64,000 nucleotides of DNA from an uncultured Prevotellaceae bacterium (GCA_945865175.1 CAMBDA010000005.1:34857-98856), one strand, 5' to 3'; shown: positions 7,635 through 15,893, numbered from the stretch's first letter. Numbers and translations are program-made. Notes: generated by a model not told the origin, from the sequence alone.

Positions 7635-8942
7635 ATGAATGCAACAAACGTACAGCCGGCCACCGGAAAACTGGGTGTGCTGAGCGTAGGGTTGGGCGCA
7701 GTGGCCACAACCTTCATGACGGGTGTGCTGATGGTTCGCAAAGGACTGGCCAAACCCGTAGGATCCATGACACAGTACGACAAGATTCGCGTGGGACGCG
7801 GTGCTGCCAAGCAATATCTTCATTACAAGGACATCGTGCCTATGGCCGACCTCAACGACATCGTTTTCGGCGCGTGGGACGTGTATCCGGCCAATGCCTA
7901 TCAGTCGGCCATCAATTGCGAGGTGCTGAAGGAAAAGGACATCAATCCCGTGCGTGACGAACTGGAGCAGATTGTGCCCATGCCTGCCGCCTTTGACCAT
8001 GAATATGCAAAGCGTCTGGATGGCGACAACGTGAAGGACTGCCCCACGCGCTGGGACATGGTGGAAGCGCTGCGCAAGGACATCCGTCAGTTCAAGGAGA
8101 AGAACGGATGCAGCCGCGTGGTAGTGCTGTGGGCCGCCAGCACGGAGATTTACGTGCCTGTATGCGAAGAGGTGCATGGCTCGCTGGCCGCACTGGAGCA
8201 GGCCATGAAGGCTGATGACCGCACGCACGTGGCTCCCTCGATGTGCTATGCCTATGCCGCCCTTTCCGAGGGTGCTCCCTTCATCATGGGTGCCCCTAAC
8301 ACCACGGTCGACATCCCTGCTATGTGGGAACTGGCCGAGAAGACCCGCATGCCTATTGCCGGCAAGGATTTCAAGACTGGCCAGACCCTGGTGAAGTCGG
8401 GCTTTGCTCCCATCATCGGCACCCGTTGTCTGGGACTTTCTGGATGGTTCTCCACCAATATCCTGGGCAACCGTGACGGTCTGGTACTGGACGAGCCGGC
8501 CAACTTCCACACCAAGGAGGTGAGCAAGCTGTCCACGCTGGAGTCTATTCTCGTGCCCGAGGAACAGCCCGACCTGTATACCGATTACTACCACAAGGTG
8601 CGCATCAACTACTATCCTCCCCGCAACGACAACAAGGAAGGATGGGACAACATCGACATTTTCGGCTGGATGGGCTACCCCATGCAAATCAAAATCAACT
8701 TCCTGTGCCGCGACTCCATTCTGGCTGCTCCGCTGTGTCTGGACCTGGTGCTGCTGAGCGACTTGGCAGCACGCGCCGGCCGCTACGGCACACAGCGCTT
8801 CCTGAGCTTCTTCCTCAAGAGCCCCATGCACGACTACACACAGGACGAGGTGCCCGTGAACCATCTTTTCCAGCAGTACGTGATGCTCAAAAACGCCATT
8901 CGCGAGATGGGCGGCTATGAGCCGGACGAGGAAATCGACTAA
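7635..8942 (+). CDS. ino1: Myo-inositol-1-phosphate synthase
   Basis: 435 residues matching inositol-3-phosphate synthase from end to end. The NAD-binding glycine motif VGLGAVATT is at residues 18-26. Conserved later blocks include IAGKDFKTGQT, WFSTNILGNRDG and the lysine-containing region around DYYHKVRINYYPP. It converts glucose-6-phosphate to inositol phosphate with bound NAD and so supplies the headgroup for the lipid enzymes encoded just upstream. Starting at 7635 gives the expected N-terminus; no Shine-Dalgarno is visible. A perfect 10-bp stem terminator follows. The 149-bp gap before it could hold its own promoter (a weak TAATTTTA at 7591), but no clear -33 element is seen. Confidence 0.93.
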   Translation: MNATNVQPATGKLGVLSVGLGAVATTFMTGVLMVRKGLAKPVGSMTQYDKIRVGRGAAKQYLHYKDIVPMADLNDIVFGAWDVYPANAYQSAINCEVLKEKDINPVRDELEQIVPMPAAFDHEYAKRLDGDNVKDCPTRWDMVEALRKDIRQFKEKNGCSRVVVLWAASTEIYVPVCEEVHGSLAALEQAMKADDRTHVAPSMCYAYAALSEGAPFIMGAPNTTVDIPAMWELAEKTRMPIAGKDFKTGQTLVKSGFAPIIGTRCLGLSGWFSTNILGNRDGLVLDEPANFHTKEVSKLSTLESILVPEEQPDLYTDYYHKVRINYYPPRNDNKEGWDNIDIFGWMGYPMQIKINFLCRDSILAAPLCLDLVLLSDLAARAGRYGTQRFLSFFLKSPMHDYTQDEVPVNHLFQQYVMLKNAIREMGGYEPDEEID

Positions 8943-9000
8943 GTCCCTTTCCTTTCCCAACTGCTGGAAACCAGTTTATACAATCATTTTTTTTCATTTA

Positions 9001-9038
9001 TCCGGGCCAGTATCTTTTGGACGCTGGCCCGGATTTTC
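9001..9038 (+). terminator. Terminator after inositol-phosphate synthase
   Basis: Perfect 10-bp stem TCCGGGCCAG (9001-9010) / CTGGCCCGGA (9024-9033) with a 13-nt loop, followed by TTTT. It closes the inositol-lipid locus. Confidence 0.8.
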
Positions 9039-9173
9039 ACATAGCACACACATCCACCAAGCCCAGCGCCATTCCCTCGCTCTGCGATTTCTTGCCCCCA
9101 TTTCGCGGATGGCTCCAGCGGGATGCGGATATGAAAATGTGTCGCCCCTTCTTCGGGGAGAGGGTGGAATAGC

Positions 9174-9305
9174 TTAGATGCCGATTTTTACGAAACGCTG
9201 ATAATTATTCGCACCTCGCTTGAGAATTTCGGCAAACTGGATGATACACGAATCCCACTTTATGCCATCGGAGATCTTGTCAGATGTCATGGTTGAATGT
9301 CTCAT
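9174..9305 (-). CDS. Small open frame, 43 residues, unknown
   Basis: In the 424-bp gap between the inositol locus and the AraC gene, the minus strand holds ATG (9305) to TAA (9174), encoding a soluble peptide with the segment KWDSCIIQFAEILKRG. A second ATG lies five codons in. I recognise no family. It could be a remnant of a larger gene or chance. The rest of this gap (9040-9173 and 9306-9366) shows only a short CCCC/GGGG hairpin near 9153 and no other feature. Confidence 0.25.
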   Translation of the reverse strand: MRHSTMTSDKISDGIKWDSCIIQFAEILKRGANNYQRFVKIGI

Positions 9306-9366
9306 GATGATTGTTTAGTTACAGAGGTAACCGATGGAGACGACAAGGACATCGTCGGGATGCGGT

Positions 9367-10425
9367 TCATTCCAGATGCTGCTTCTTCACCCATTCCAGA
9401 GGTTTCATGCCGGTAAACTTGTGGAAATTGCGGTAGAAGGATTGCTCGCTTGAGAAACCGGACCGAGTGGCGATGGTGACGATTTTGGCTTTTCCCGTAT
9501 TTTGGGACAAGAGCGTCTTGGCATGTTCTACTCTCAGGCTGTTGATGTAGTCGGAGAAGGACATGCCCTTTGTCTCGTTCATGTAATTGGAAATGTATGT
9601 ACGGCAGATGCCGGTAGCTTTTGCCACGTCTCCTATCTTCAGGTTTGGAGTGAGATACAGCTGCTGGGCGACAAGGAGCTGGTCGATACTCTTCCCTACC
9701 TTGCTTTCCTCTGTTGCCGGTGTGGCTTCTGTAGGTTGTCCGATGTACTCCTGGCTGTCCTCAACAAACTGTTCGAAGGAAAAATCGCGGGTAAATCTTA
9801 TGTAGCTCAACACAAAGAGCATGACGGCAAATGGAGTGAGAACGGCAAACACCATCCAGTCGTTCTGTGCAAAGTAGTGCCTGCCCAGAGCATTTGCCAC
9901 GGCTGAACACAAGGAGGTAATCATGAAGGCAATGAGCAGATGTTTCACCGCTGTGGTGTCACGTCCTTCTGTATCGGCATACACATTGGCAATCTCCCGG
10001 TCAAAGGTGCGGAGCTTGCGGTAACCGAAATATACGACCGTAAAGACCTGAATGGCACAGAGCATTTGACGTGCATCATCTACCGCATCAAACGGTAAGA
10101 AGTATTTTGCTGCAGCCACTATGATTCCTGGGAGAAGTATGAGAAAGAGTTTGAACGGTGCGTTGGGCCGGGAGACCAAACAGCAGATATAAGCGTAATA
10201 CAGTGGATAAACCGACAGTGAACAAAGTGTCCAAAGACACTCCATCGGGTGGGGCAACCCGATGGTGAAGTAGAGCGCATGGCAGAAGTAGAGCACCACG
10301 CATGTGCACAGAAACCATGTCAGGATTTTTTTGGAAGTGTCGAACTTCCTGTAATGTATGATAAAGGTGATGAGCCAGAACAGGCACACATAAAATGGTG
10401 TGAAACTGAACAGTGTCCGAAGCAT
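9367..10425 (-). CDS. Membrane-anchored AraC-family transcription regulator
   Basis: 352 residues. The N-terminal ~190 form six to seven hydrophobic helices (FTPFYVCLFWLITFII, then segments around CVVLYFCHALYF, LCSLSVYPLYYAYICC and FLILLPGIIVAAAKYF). The C-terminal ~90 are an AraC-type double helix-turn-helix: IGDVAKATGICRTYISNYMNE, then IVTIATRSGFSSEQSFYRNFHKFTG. This is the membrane-embedded one-component regulator type common in Bacteroidota. The frame is open up to 10509, but the promoter -7 box lies at 10467-10474, so that start would be upstream of transcription; ATG 10425 is preferred. It is divergent from the LRR protein gene, a possible target. Confidence 0.85.
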   Translation of the reverse strand: MLRTLFSFTPFYVCLFWLITFIIHYRKFDTSKKILTWFLCTCVVLYFCHALYFTIGLPHPMECLWTLCSLSVYPLYYAYICCLVSRPNAPFKLFLILLPGIIVAAAKYFLPFDAVDDARQMLCAIQVFTVVYFGYRKLRTFDREIANVYADTEGRDTTAVKHLLIAFMITSLCSAVANALGRHYFAQNDWMVFAVLTPFAVMLFVLSYIRFTRDFSFEQFVEDSQEYIGQPTEATPATEESKVGKSIDQLLVAQQLYLTPNLKIGDVAKATGICRTYISNYMNETKGMSFSDYINSLRVEHAKTLLSQNTGKAKIVTIATRSGFSSEQSFYRNFHKFTGMKPLEWVKKQHLE

Positions 10426-10466
10426 GAAAGTCCGTTGTTTTTTGGATTGTGAATTCAAATCGTGTG

Positions 10467-10474
10467 CAAATATA
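10467..10474 (-). promoter_or_regulatory. -7 box for the AraC-type regulator
   Basis: TATATTTG on the minus strand, 41 bp before the chosen ATG at 10425; no good -33 TTTG. It rules out the longer N-terminus. Confidence 0.6.
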
Positions 10475-10623
10475 ATGCTTTTTCTCCATTTTAGCCCTAT
10501 GAAGGCCATGAAAAATGCGTTATATTATATAGTTGAATACTAGGAGATTGTACGAAATGTGAGTAGTTTTATACGATATGATTGTCTGAATGTATGATTT
10601 AGGTGTCGAATTGTATGTATTGT

Positions 10624-10655
10624 TTTGTGTTAAATTGGATAAATTGGTAATTTTG
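10624..10655 (+). promoter_or_regulatory. Promoter for the LRR protein
   Basis: TTTG (10624-10627), 20-bp spacer, TAATTTTG (10648-10655): a full consensus match. The predicted leader before the ATG at 10790 is about 128 nt, unusually long for this window. The remainder of the 364-bp intergenic stretch shows no gene I can support. Confidence 0.75.
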
Positions 10656-10789
10656 TCACTATAAACTGCCGGGCGACAACAAGAGAGAAAAATCGTCTGT
10701 TGGTACAAGTTGGCTTGCACGATAGTTGACAGCAGGAACATAATGCAAGGATATGCAAAATAATTCATAACTAATAAAACATTACAATC

Positions 10790-12085
10790 ATGAAAAGGTT
10801 ATTTTTATTCCTTTCCCTCTTCTTGGGAGCCCACTGCGCTTGGGCACATGATGCCGAAGTGGACGGCATCTTCTACAACCTTTTCAAGGGCAGCCAGTGT
10901 GCCATGGTTACTTTTCAAGGAGAAGAGTATAACAGTGTACAGAATGAATACAAGGGCGATGTGGTCGTTCCAGCCACGTTTACATTTGACGGAGTCGTTT
11001 ACTCCGTAACAGGTGTGGAAGGGCATAGCTTCAGAGATTGCACAGAATTGACCTCCGTCACGCTTCCCAACTCCGTAAAGTCGATAGGAGCAGAGTGCTT
11101 TAGATATTGCTCAAGCTTGACCACTGTGAAACTTTCCAACTCCTTATTGAGTTTGGAAGAATATTGCTTCAGCGATTGCCCCAGTTTGGCTTCCATCGAC
11201 ATTCCTAACTCCGTGGTGGACATTGAGAGAAATTGCTTCAGCGGATGCAAAGCTCTGACCTCCATTGCCCTTCCCGACTCCGTCAAGACGCTGGAATGGA
11301 GTACCTTCGGGGGATGTACCAGTCTGACCTCCGTCGCCCTTCCTGACTCCCTGAAGATGATAGCAAGTTCTTGCTTCAATGGTTGCGAATCCTTGCCTTC
11401 CATTGTCCTCCCCGACTCCTTGGAGACTATCGAATGGAGTGTCTTCGAAAACTGTAAAAAACTGAAATCCATCAACATACCCAGCTCCGTAAAGAGTATT
11501 GGATCGGGATGCTTCCAGTGGTGTGAAGCCATAGACAGTATGGCGGTAGAAAAGGGTAACGCCTTCTACGATTCGCGCGAGGGATGCAATGCCATCATAG
11601 AAACTGCTACCAATACCCTCATTGCCGGTTGCATGAAGACCAAGATACCGGACACCGTTGTAACTTTGGCAGATAACTGCTTCAAGGGTTGCGCAAATCT
11701 GATCTCCATCACGATTCCCGCCTCTGTATCGTATTTGGGAGGCAGTTGCTTCAACGATTGCGTGAATTTGTCCGATTTCCACATTCGCCGTATGACGCCA
11801 CCTGAAGCGAGCAGTGCATGGCAAGGTATCTTTGGGTGGTACTGCAATTCCCTGGAAGTCATCTACGTGCCCAAGGGAACAAAGGAATTGTATGAAGCAG
11901 CTTATCCTTGGGCTGCTTACAAAATCGTAGAAGAAGATACAGAGAGCGGCATCACTCCCGTTGTGAATGACGGCAAGACAGCACCCGTCTATCATCTGGG
12001 CGGCAGCCGCGTAGGCACGACGGAAAATTTCAACGCCCTGCCCAAAGGCATCTATGTTGTCGGCGGCAAGAAAGTGTTGCGCTAA
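10790..12085 (+). CDS. Secreted BspA-like leucine-rich-repeat protein
   Basis: 431 residues. A signal peptide (MKRLFLFLSLFLGAHCAWA) is followed by roughly nine or ten LRR_5 (BspA / Treponema pallidum type) repeats of ~23 residues with the pattern 'L.SI.LP.SV..I....F..C..L'. After the repeats comes a linker (ESGITPVVNDGKTAPVYHLGG) and a short C-terminal block ending LPKGIYVVGGKKVLR, the glycine-rich tail commonly found at the end of secreted Prevotella/Bacteroides LRR proteins. Such proteins bind host or bacterial surfaces; the ligand here is unknown. The gene stands alone between a consensus promoter and a hairpin terminator, opposite an AraC-type regulator. Confidence 0.85.
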   Translation: MKRLFLFLSLFLGAHCAWAHDAEVDGIFYNLFKGSQCAMVTFQGEEYNSVQNEYKGDVVVPATFTFDGVVYSVTGVEGHSFRDCTELTSVTLPNSVKSIGAECFRYCSSLTTVKLSNSLLSLEEYCFSDCPSLASIDIPNSVVDIERNCFSGCKALTSIALPDSVKTLEWSTFGGCTSLTSVALPDSLKMIASSCFNGCESLPSIVLPDSLETIEWSVFENCKKLKSINIPSSVKSIGSGCFQWCEAIDSMAVEKGNAFYDSREGCNAIIETATNTLIAGCMKTKIPDTVVTLADNCFKGCANLISITIPASVSYLGGSCFNDCVNLSDFHIRRMTPPEASSAWQGIFGWYCNSLEVIYVPKGTKELYEAAYPWAAYKIVEEDTESGITPVVNDGKTAPVYHLGGSRVGTTENFNALPKGIYVVGGKKVLR

Positions 12086-12117
12086 TCTGCACTTGGCCCG
12101 ATGCGGGCAAGAAACAG

Positions 12118-12147
12118 GAGGCTTTGGGTTTTTGTGCCCGAAGCCTC
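12118..12147 (+). terminator. Terminator after the LRR protein
   Basis: GAGGCTT/AAGCCTC outer stem (7 bp) with an inner GGG/CCC pairing; moderate T content follows. Confidence 0.65.
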
Positions 12148-12172
12148 TTCACTTTCTCGGATTTTCCTTTCC

Positions 12173-12187
12173 GGCTCACCGGATAAA
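12173..12187 (+). repeat. Left terminal inverted repeat of the IS remnant
   Basis: GGCTCACCGGATAAA, perfectly complementary to 12731-12745. Confidence 0.75.
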
Positions 12188-12238
12188 TCTGGGGGAAAGA
12201 ATCTTTGATTTTACCGCACGATGTTGTATCTTTGCCCC

Positions 12239-12523
12239 ATGAACAATCAAGGACTACTATCATTGGCACAATTAATTCTGCCATCAGAGATACTTTTAAA
12301 TTTTGAAGTAACAGGCGTAGAGGAAGATTCCTCGTTTATCCGTATCCACCTTGACGAAATGGTTAAGGCTGAATACAAGTCGAATCCCGACATTGAATCC
12401 AAGGGTTTCTGTGATGCCGTGACAATCCGTGACTTCCCGATTCGCAACAAAGGTGTGGACCTGATTGTCAGGCGTCGCAGATGGTACACGACAAAGAGAA
12501 GAATCGGGATTCAAAAGCTTTAA
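12239..12523 (+). pseudogene. ISAon1-type transposase N-terminal ORF
   Basis: 94 residues from ATG 12239 (MNNQGLLSLAQLILPSEI...). It resembles the separate N-terminal region protein of ISAon1-type elements, including the arginine-rich tail VRRRRWYTT. Its last few codons already lie in the deletion junction, so the natural end may differ. A start at 12221 would add six unlikely residues. Confidence 0.6.
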
Positions 12524-12701
12524 CGTCATTGCCGCCACCCTGTATGAGCATTATGATGAGGTCCTAAACTTCTTTGTAAACAGAGCCACAAACGCCTTTG
12601 CTGAACCGTTCAACGCAAAAATCAAAGCATTCAGAGTTTCTCTGAGAGGGATGACGGATATCAGATTCTTTTTTTTCAGACTCACAAAACTATATGCTTA
12701 A
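12516..12701 (+). pseudogene. Transposase C-terminal fragment (DDE_Tnp_ISL3-like)
   Basis: In a different frame from the preceding ORF, about 61 residues read SFNVIAATLYEHYDEVLNFF, then NRATNAFAEPFNAKIKAFR and end RLTKLYA. This is the conserved terminal part of ISL3/ISAon1-like transposases (the 'N..AE..N..IK' helix with the catalytic Glu). It has no start codon of its own and lacks the first two catalytic aspartates, so it is non-functional. Confidence 0.65.
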
Positions 12702-12708
12702 GCCCCCT

Positions 12709-12746
12709 AGGTTTATCCAGTGAGTCCAGGTTTATCCGGTGAGCCC
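12709..12746 (+). repeat. Two tandem 19-bp direct repeats at the right IS end
   Basis: Copies at 12709-12727 and 12728-12746 share AGGTTTATCC.GTGAG.CC. The second copy contains the right terminal inverted repeat, so the IS end is duplicated. Confidence 0.7.
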
Positions 12747-12786
12747 ACAGTTTGGCACAGAACGCGAGTCGGGACAAACACAAACA

Positions 12787-12817
12787 CAAAAAAAGAGAAA
12801 CCCGTTTGGGCTTCTCT
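12787..12817 (-). terminator. Terminator of the tRNA operon
   Basis: On the minus strand AGAGAAGCCC and GGGTTTCTCT pair (one G-U) around a short loop, followed by TTTTTTT. Confidence 0.85.
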
Positions 12818-12821
12818 CTTG

Positions 12822-12895
12822 CGGTGCGTACGGGACTCGAACCCGTGACCCCATGCGTGACAGGCATGTATTCTAACCAGCTGAACTAACGCACC
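12822..12895 (-). tRNA. tRNA-Asp (GTC)
   Basis: 74 nt without encoded CCA. Acceptor GGTGCGT/ACGCACC, anticodon loop CTGTCAC, GTTCGAGTC T-arm, discriminator G. Last gene of the tRNA operon. Confidence 0.95.
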
Positions 12896-12905
12896 AAAAG
12901 AAAAG

Positions 12906-12978
12906 AGCGGAAAACGAGACTCGAACTCGCGACCCCAACCTTGGCAAGGTTGTGCTCTACCAACTGAGCTATTTCCGC
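12906..12978 (-). tRNA. tRNA-Gly (GCC)
   Basis: 73 nt. Acceptor GCGGAAA/TTTTCCGC region, anticodon loop TTGCCAA, T-arm GTTCGAGTC, discriminator T as expected for Gly. Confidence 0.95.
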
Positions 12979-12991
12979 GTAGGGAGGAGAG

Positions 12992-13074
12992 TGGGTAGAG
13001 ATGGATTCGAACCACCGAAGGCGTAAGCCAGCAGATTTACAGTCTGCCCCATTTGGCCACTCTGGTATCTACCC
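12992..13074 (-). tRNA. tRNA-Tyr (GTA)
   Basis: 83 nt with a long variable arm (class II). Acceptor GGGTAGA/TCTACCC, anticodon loop CTGTAAA, discriminator A. Confidence 0.95.
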
Positions 13075-13092
13075 GGTTTTTGCCTCCTTGTG

Positions 13093-13166
13093 TGACTCCT
13101 ATAGGATTCAAACCTATAACCTTTTGATCCGTAGTCAAATGCTCTATTCAGTTGAGCTAAGGAGCC
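13093..13166 (-). tRNA. tRNA-Arg (ACG)
   Basis: 74 nt. Acceptor GGCTCCT/AGGAGTC with one G-U pair, anticodon loop CTACGGA, discriminator A. The A34 would be read as inosine. Confidence 0.93.
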
Positions 13167-13194
13167 AATGTCTCAATGCTCTTGTGCACCGGAG

Positions 13195-13269
13195 TGGGCG
13201 CTGACGGATTCGAACCGCCGACCCTCTGCTTGTAAGGCAGACGCTCTGAACCAGCTGAGCTAAGCGCCC
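13195..13269 (-). tRNA. tRNA-Val (TAC)
   Basis: 75 nt. Acceptor GGGCGCT/AGCGCCC, anticodon loop CTTACAA, discriminator A. First gene of the operon. Confidence 0.95.
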
Positions 13270-13324
13270 TTGTCTTTCCGACTTTGGCAGGCCTCTCCAG
13301 GCCCCCTTGTTCCGAATTGCGGTG

Positions 13325-13356
13325 CAAAGGTACATCTTTTTTCCGAAACGGCCAAA
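13325..13356 (-). promoter_or_regulatory. Promoter of the tRNA operon
   Basis: TTTG (13353-13356), 20-bp spacer, TACCTTTG (13325-13332) on the minus strand; the first tRNA begins 56 bp downstream. Confidence 0.85.
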
Positions 13357-13457
13357 TGTTTGGGCTGTTTTTCTATGTCTGAGCTCTCTTTTTTTCTTTT
13401 CTGACCAAAATATGCTTTTTTTGATACGTTTTGAGGGATTCTTTGCAAATAATTGTC

Positions 13458-13465
13458 TACTTTTG
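13458..13465 (+). promoter_or_regulatory. -7 box for pepT
   Basis: TACTTTTG, 65 bp before the ATG; no TTTG at the right distance upstream. Confidence 0.55.
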
Positions 13466-13529
13466 CACCGTAATCATGCAGTTTTCTGCATTACCATAAG
13501 TTAATATAAACAACTATACACACACGACC

Positions 13530-14762
13530 ATGACAAAGGAACTTGTAAATCGTTTTCTGAAATATGTGTCGGTCGACACACAGTCATGCGACGGGGCGCA
13601 GGGGTGCCCCAGCACGCAAAAACAGTTTGACCTGGCCAGGCTGCTGGTGCAGGAGCTCACAGACATGGGGATGGAGGACGTGGAGATGGACGAGCATGCC
13701 TATGTGTATGCCACCCTTCCGGCCAACACCAGCCGCAAGCTGCCCGTGGTGGGCTTCATCAGCCACATGGACACCAGTCCTGATGCAAGCGGTGCCGGCG
13801 TGCATCCGCGCATCATCAGCAACTATCAGGGCGGCGACATCGTGCTGGACGAGAAGGCCGGAGTGGTGACCACTGTGGAGCGTTTTCCCGAGCTCAACGA
13901 CCATGTGGGCGAGGATCTGATTGTGACCGACGGCCACACGCTGCTGGGAGCCGATGACAAGGCCGGCATTGCGGAAATCATGCAGGCAATGGCCTATCTG
14001 AAGGCCCATCCCGAGATTGAACACGGAAAAATAAGGGTCGCCTTCAATCCTGATGAGGAAATCGGGCTGGGCGCCCATCTGTTTGATGTGGAGAAATTCG
14101 GCTGTGACTGGGCCTATACGATGGATGGGGGCGAAGTGGGCGAACTGGAGTATGAAAACTTCAACGCGGCCAGTGCCAAGATTACCATCAAGGGGTGCAA
14201 TGTGCATCCGGGATACGCACGCGGCAAGATGCGGAATGCCTGTCTGATGGCCCACCAGTTCATGGGCATGCTGCCGGCAACGTCCATCCCCGCCGCCACG
14301 GACGGCTATGAGGGCTTCTATCATCTGTGCGGATTCCAGGGGACAGTGGACGAGGCCATGCTCAGCTACATCGTGCGCGACCATGACCGCACGCGCTTTG
14401 AGCAGCGCAAACAGACGATTCTGGCTGCTGCAGAGGTGATGAACCGCGAATATGGCGAGGGAACAGTGGTGGCCGAGGTGGCCGACCAGTATTACAACAT
14501 GAAGTGCCAGCTGGAGGACAAGATGCACATCATCGACATTGCACAGCAGGCCATCGTGGAGGCCTGTGGCGTGTGCAAGGTGGTGCCCATTCGTGGCGGT
14601 ACCGACGGTGCGCAGCTGTCGTTCAAGGGGCTGCCCTGTCCCAATATCTTTGCCGGCGGCCTCAATTTCCATGGCCGTCATGAGTTCGTGCCCGTCCAGA
14701 GCATGGAAAAGGCCATGATGACGGTGGTGAACATCTGCCGGCTGGTGGCCGAGAGGGGCTGA
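13530..14762 (+). CDS. pepT: Peptidase T (aminotripeptidase)
   Basis: 410 residues, the usual length of this M20-family zinc dipeptidase-fold enzyme. It removes the N-terminal residue of tripeptides in the cytoplasm. Metal-binding blocks are visible: [13 protein letters not shown] near residue 75, [13 protein letters not shown] near 139, [10 protein letters not shown] near 172, YTMDGGE near 195, and a final GRHEFVP histidine near 386. The N-terminus [15 protein letters not shown] is typical. Its stop codon directly abuts the stop of the convergent S4-domain gene, with no room for a terminator between them. Confidence 0.95.
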   Translation: MTKELVNRFLKYVSVDTQSCDGAQGCPSTQKQFDLARLLVQELTDMGMEDVEMDEHAYVYATLPANTSRKLPVVGFISHMDTSPDASGAGVHPRIISNYQGGDIVLDEKAGVVTTVERFPELNDHVGEDLIVTDGHTLLGADDKAGIAEIMQAMAYLKAHPEIEHGKIRVAFNPDEEIGLGAHLFDVEKFGCDWAYTMDGGEVGELEYENFNAASAKITIKGCNVHPGYARGKMRNACLMAHQFMGMLPATSIPAATDGYEGFYHLCGFQGTVDEAMLSYIVRDHDRTRFEQRKQTILAAAEVMNREYGEGTVVAEVADQYYNMKCQLEDKMHIIDIAQQAIVEACGVCKVVPIRGGTDGAQLSFKGLPCPNIFAGGLNFHGRHEFVPVQSMEKAMMTVVNICRLVAERG

Positions 14763-15197
14763 TTATTCAGGGTCGTCTTCGTCGAAGTCGAAATCCCCGA
14801 AGAAAACGGGAGTCTCTTCGGCGAAGGCGTCCAGGCTCCGGCGGTCTTTCTTTGTGGGGCGGCCGGTGCCTTTGGCTCTGCCCACAAAGCCGCTTATCTT
14901 GTTCATCTCCAGGATTTCGTACTGTTCGGGAGGCGTCACGTTCTCCAGAATTTCCGGAATGAGGCGTGCGCCCACTCTCTTCTCGATGGCCTGCAGCACG
15001 CGGAACGAATAGGTGATGGGCGGCTTGCGCACATCGATGACATTGCCGGCATGGACTACGTGGGAGGGCTTCAGTTGCTGTCCTCCCATGCTCACCTGTC
15101 CTTTCTTGCAGGCCGCTGCGGCCATGGTGCGTGTCTTGAAGATGCGGGCGGCCCACAGCCATTTGTCCACCCGGGCTTCGCTTGCCTTATTTTCCAT
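14763..15197 (-). CDS. S4-domain RNA-binding protein, Hsp15-like
   Basis: 144 residues. An N-terminal S4 domain opens with [17 protein letters not shown] and continues [25 protein letters not shown], as in the ribosome-associated heat-shock protein Hsp15, which rescues stalled 50S subunits. The tail is rich in Asp, Phe and Glu ([13 protein letters not shown]), typical of Bacteroidota versions. ATG 15197 is chosen because [13 protein letters not shown] is the normal start; six more codons are open upstream. It overlaps the end of pth by 11 bp and is probably co-transcribed with it. Confidence 0.85.
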   Translation of the reverse strand: MENKASEARVDKWLWAARIFKTRTMAAAACKKGQVSMGGQQLKPSHVVHAGNVIDVRKPPITYSFRVLQAIEKRVGARLIPEILENVTPPEQYEILEMNKISGFVGRAKGTGRPTKKDRRSLDAFAEETPVFFGDFDFDEDDPE

Positions 15198-15750
15198 TGT
15201 AGTGGCACATGGCAAATTGTATGCCGCTCAGCACAAAGGCCTTGATGGCATCGCAGGCGACAGGGGTTTTCTCTGTGATGATTTTCTCGTCTTCCGCCCC
15301 AAAGCGTCCCAGCACGAAGTCTATCTGGCAGCCTTTGGGGAAATCGTTGCCAATCCCCACCTTCAGGCGGTTGTAGCCCTCGGTTCCCAGCATCTGTGCA
15401 ATGTGCTTGAGTCCGTTGTGCCCGGCCGCGCTTCCGTTCTGCTTCATGCGCAGGGTGCCCACGGGCAGGCTCAGGTCGTCCACCACGATGAGCAGGTTTT
15501 CCAGGGGAATCTTTTCCTGCTGCATCCAGTAGCGCACGGCATTGCCACTGAGGTTCATGAATGTAGTGGGCTTCAGCATCACCACTTGTGCGTTCTTGAT
15601 GCGTGCCTGTGCCACGAATCCGTATCTGCGGTCCTGGAACTGTGCGTTGCATGACGCAGCCAGTGCGTCCACGATGCGGAAACCCACATTGTGGCGCGTG
15701 CCTTCATATTCGCTGCCCATGTTGCCTAGGCCTACTATCAGATATTTCAT
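15187..15750 (-). CDS. pth: Peptidyl-tRNA hydrolase
   Basis: 187 residues beginning [10 protein letters not shown]. It frees peptides from peptidyl-tRNAs that drop off ribosomes. Catalytic and binding residues are present: Asn10 in GLGN, His20 in TRHNVGF, Asp in [13 protein letters not shown], and Asn in [10 protein letters not shown]. An open frame continues upstream to 15855, but that part runs through the strong hairpin behind rplY and is not Pth-like. It lies downstream of rplY, an arrangement often seen in bacteria, although a hairpin separates the two here. Confidence 0.95.
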   Translation of the reverse strand: MKYLIVGLGNMGSEYEGTRHNVGFRIVDALAASCNAQFQDRRYGFVAQARIKNAQVVMLKPTTFMNLSGNAVRYWMQQEKIPLENLLIVVDDLSLPVGTLRMKQNGSAAGHNGLKHIAQMLGTEGYNRLKVGIGNDFPKGCQIDFVLGRFGAEDEKIITEKTPVACDAIKAFVLSGIQFAMCHYNGK

Positions 15751-15791
15751 CCTATTGTTCTCTTCTTCTTTTGGGGTGTTGTGATAAAGAA

Positions 15792-15833
15792 ACCGTAGGA
15801 CTGCTTCCTTGGCGGAATGCAGCATCCTACGGT
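15792..15833 (-). terminator. Hairpin/terminator between rplY and pth
   Basis: ACCGTAGGA/TCCTACGGT outer stem (9 bp) extended by CTGC/GCAG and TTCC/GGAA. On the minus strand it is followed by TTTCTTTATC. It could partly terminate rplY transcripts before pth. Confidence 0.7.
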
Positions 15834-15893
15834 ATGGGGGTAATCTGAAAAACACTTTAGTCTTTCTCTTTCAGAAACTGCCAGTCGGGGAAA

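Larger units (their letters stand above)
12173..12745 (+). mobile_element. Internally deleted IS (ISAon1-like) with intact terminal inverted repeats
   Basis: 573 bp bounded by a perfect 15-bp inverted repeat GGCTCACCGGATAAA: left copy 12173-12187, right copy (reverse complement) 12731-12745. Inside are the small N-terminal ORF of an ISAon1-type element and, directly joined to it, the last ~60 codons of its DDE transposase; most of the transposase gene is missing. A full element of this kind would be well over 1 kb. No target-site duplication is evident by eye. The ends could still be mobilised in trans by a full copy elsewhere. Confidence 0.7.

Noticed and set aside
10520..10768. An 82-codon frame on the minus strand between the AraC and LRR genes
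   Set aside because: It overlaps the LRR promoter, is AT-rich and low in complexity, and has no recognisable motif.
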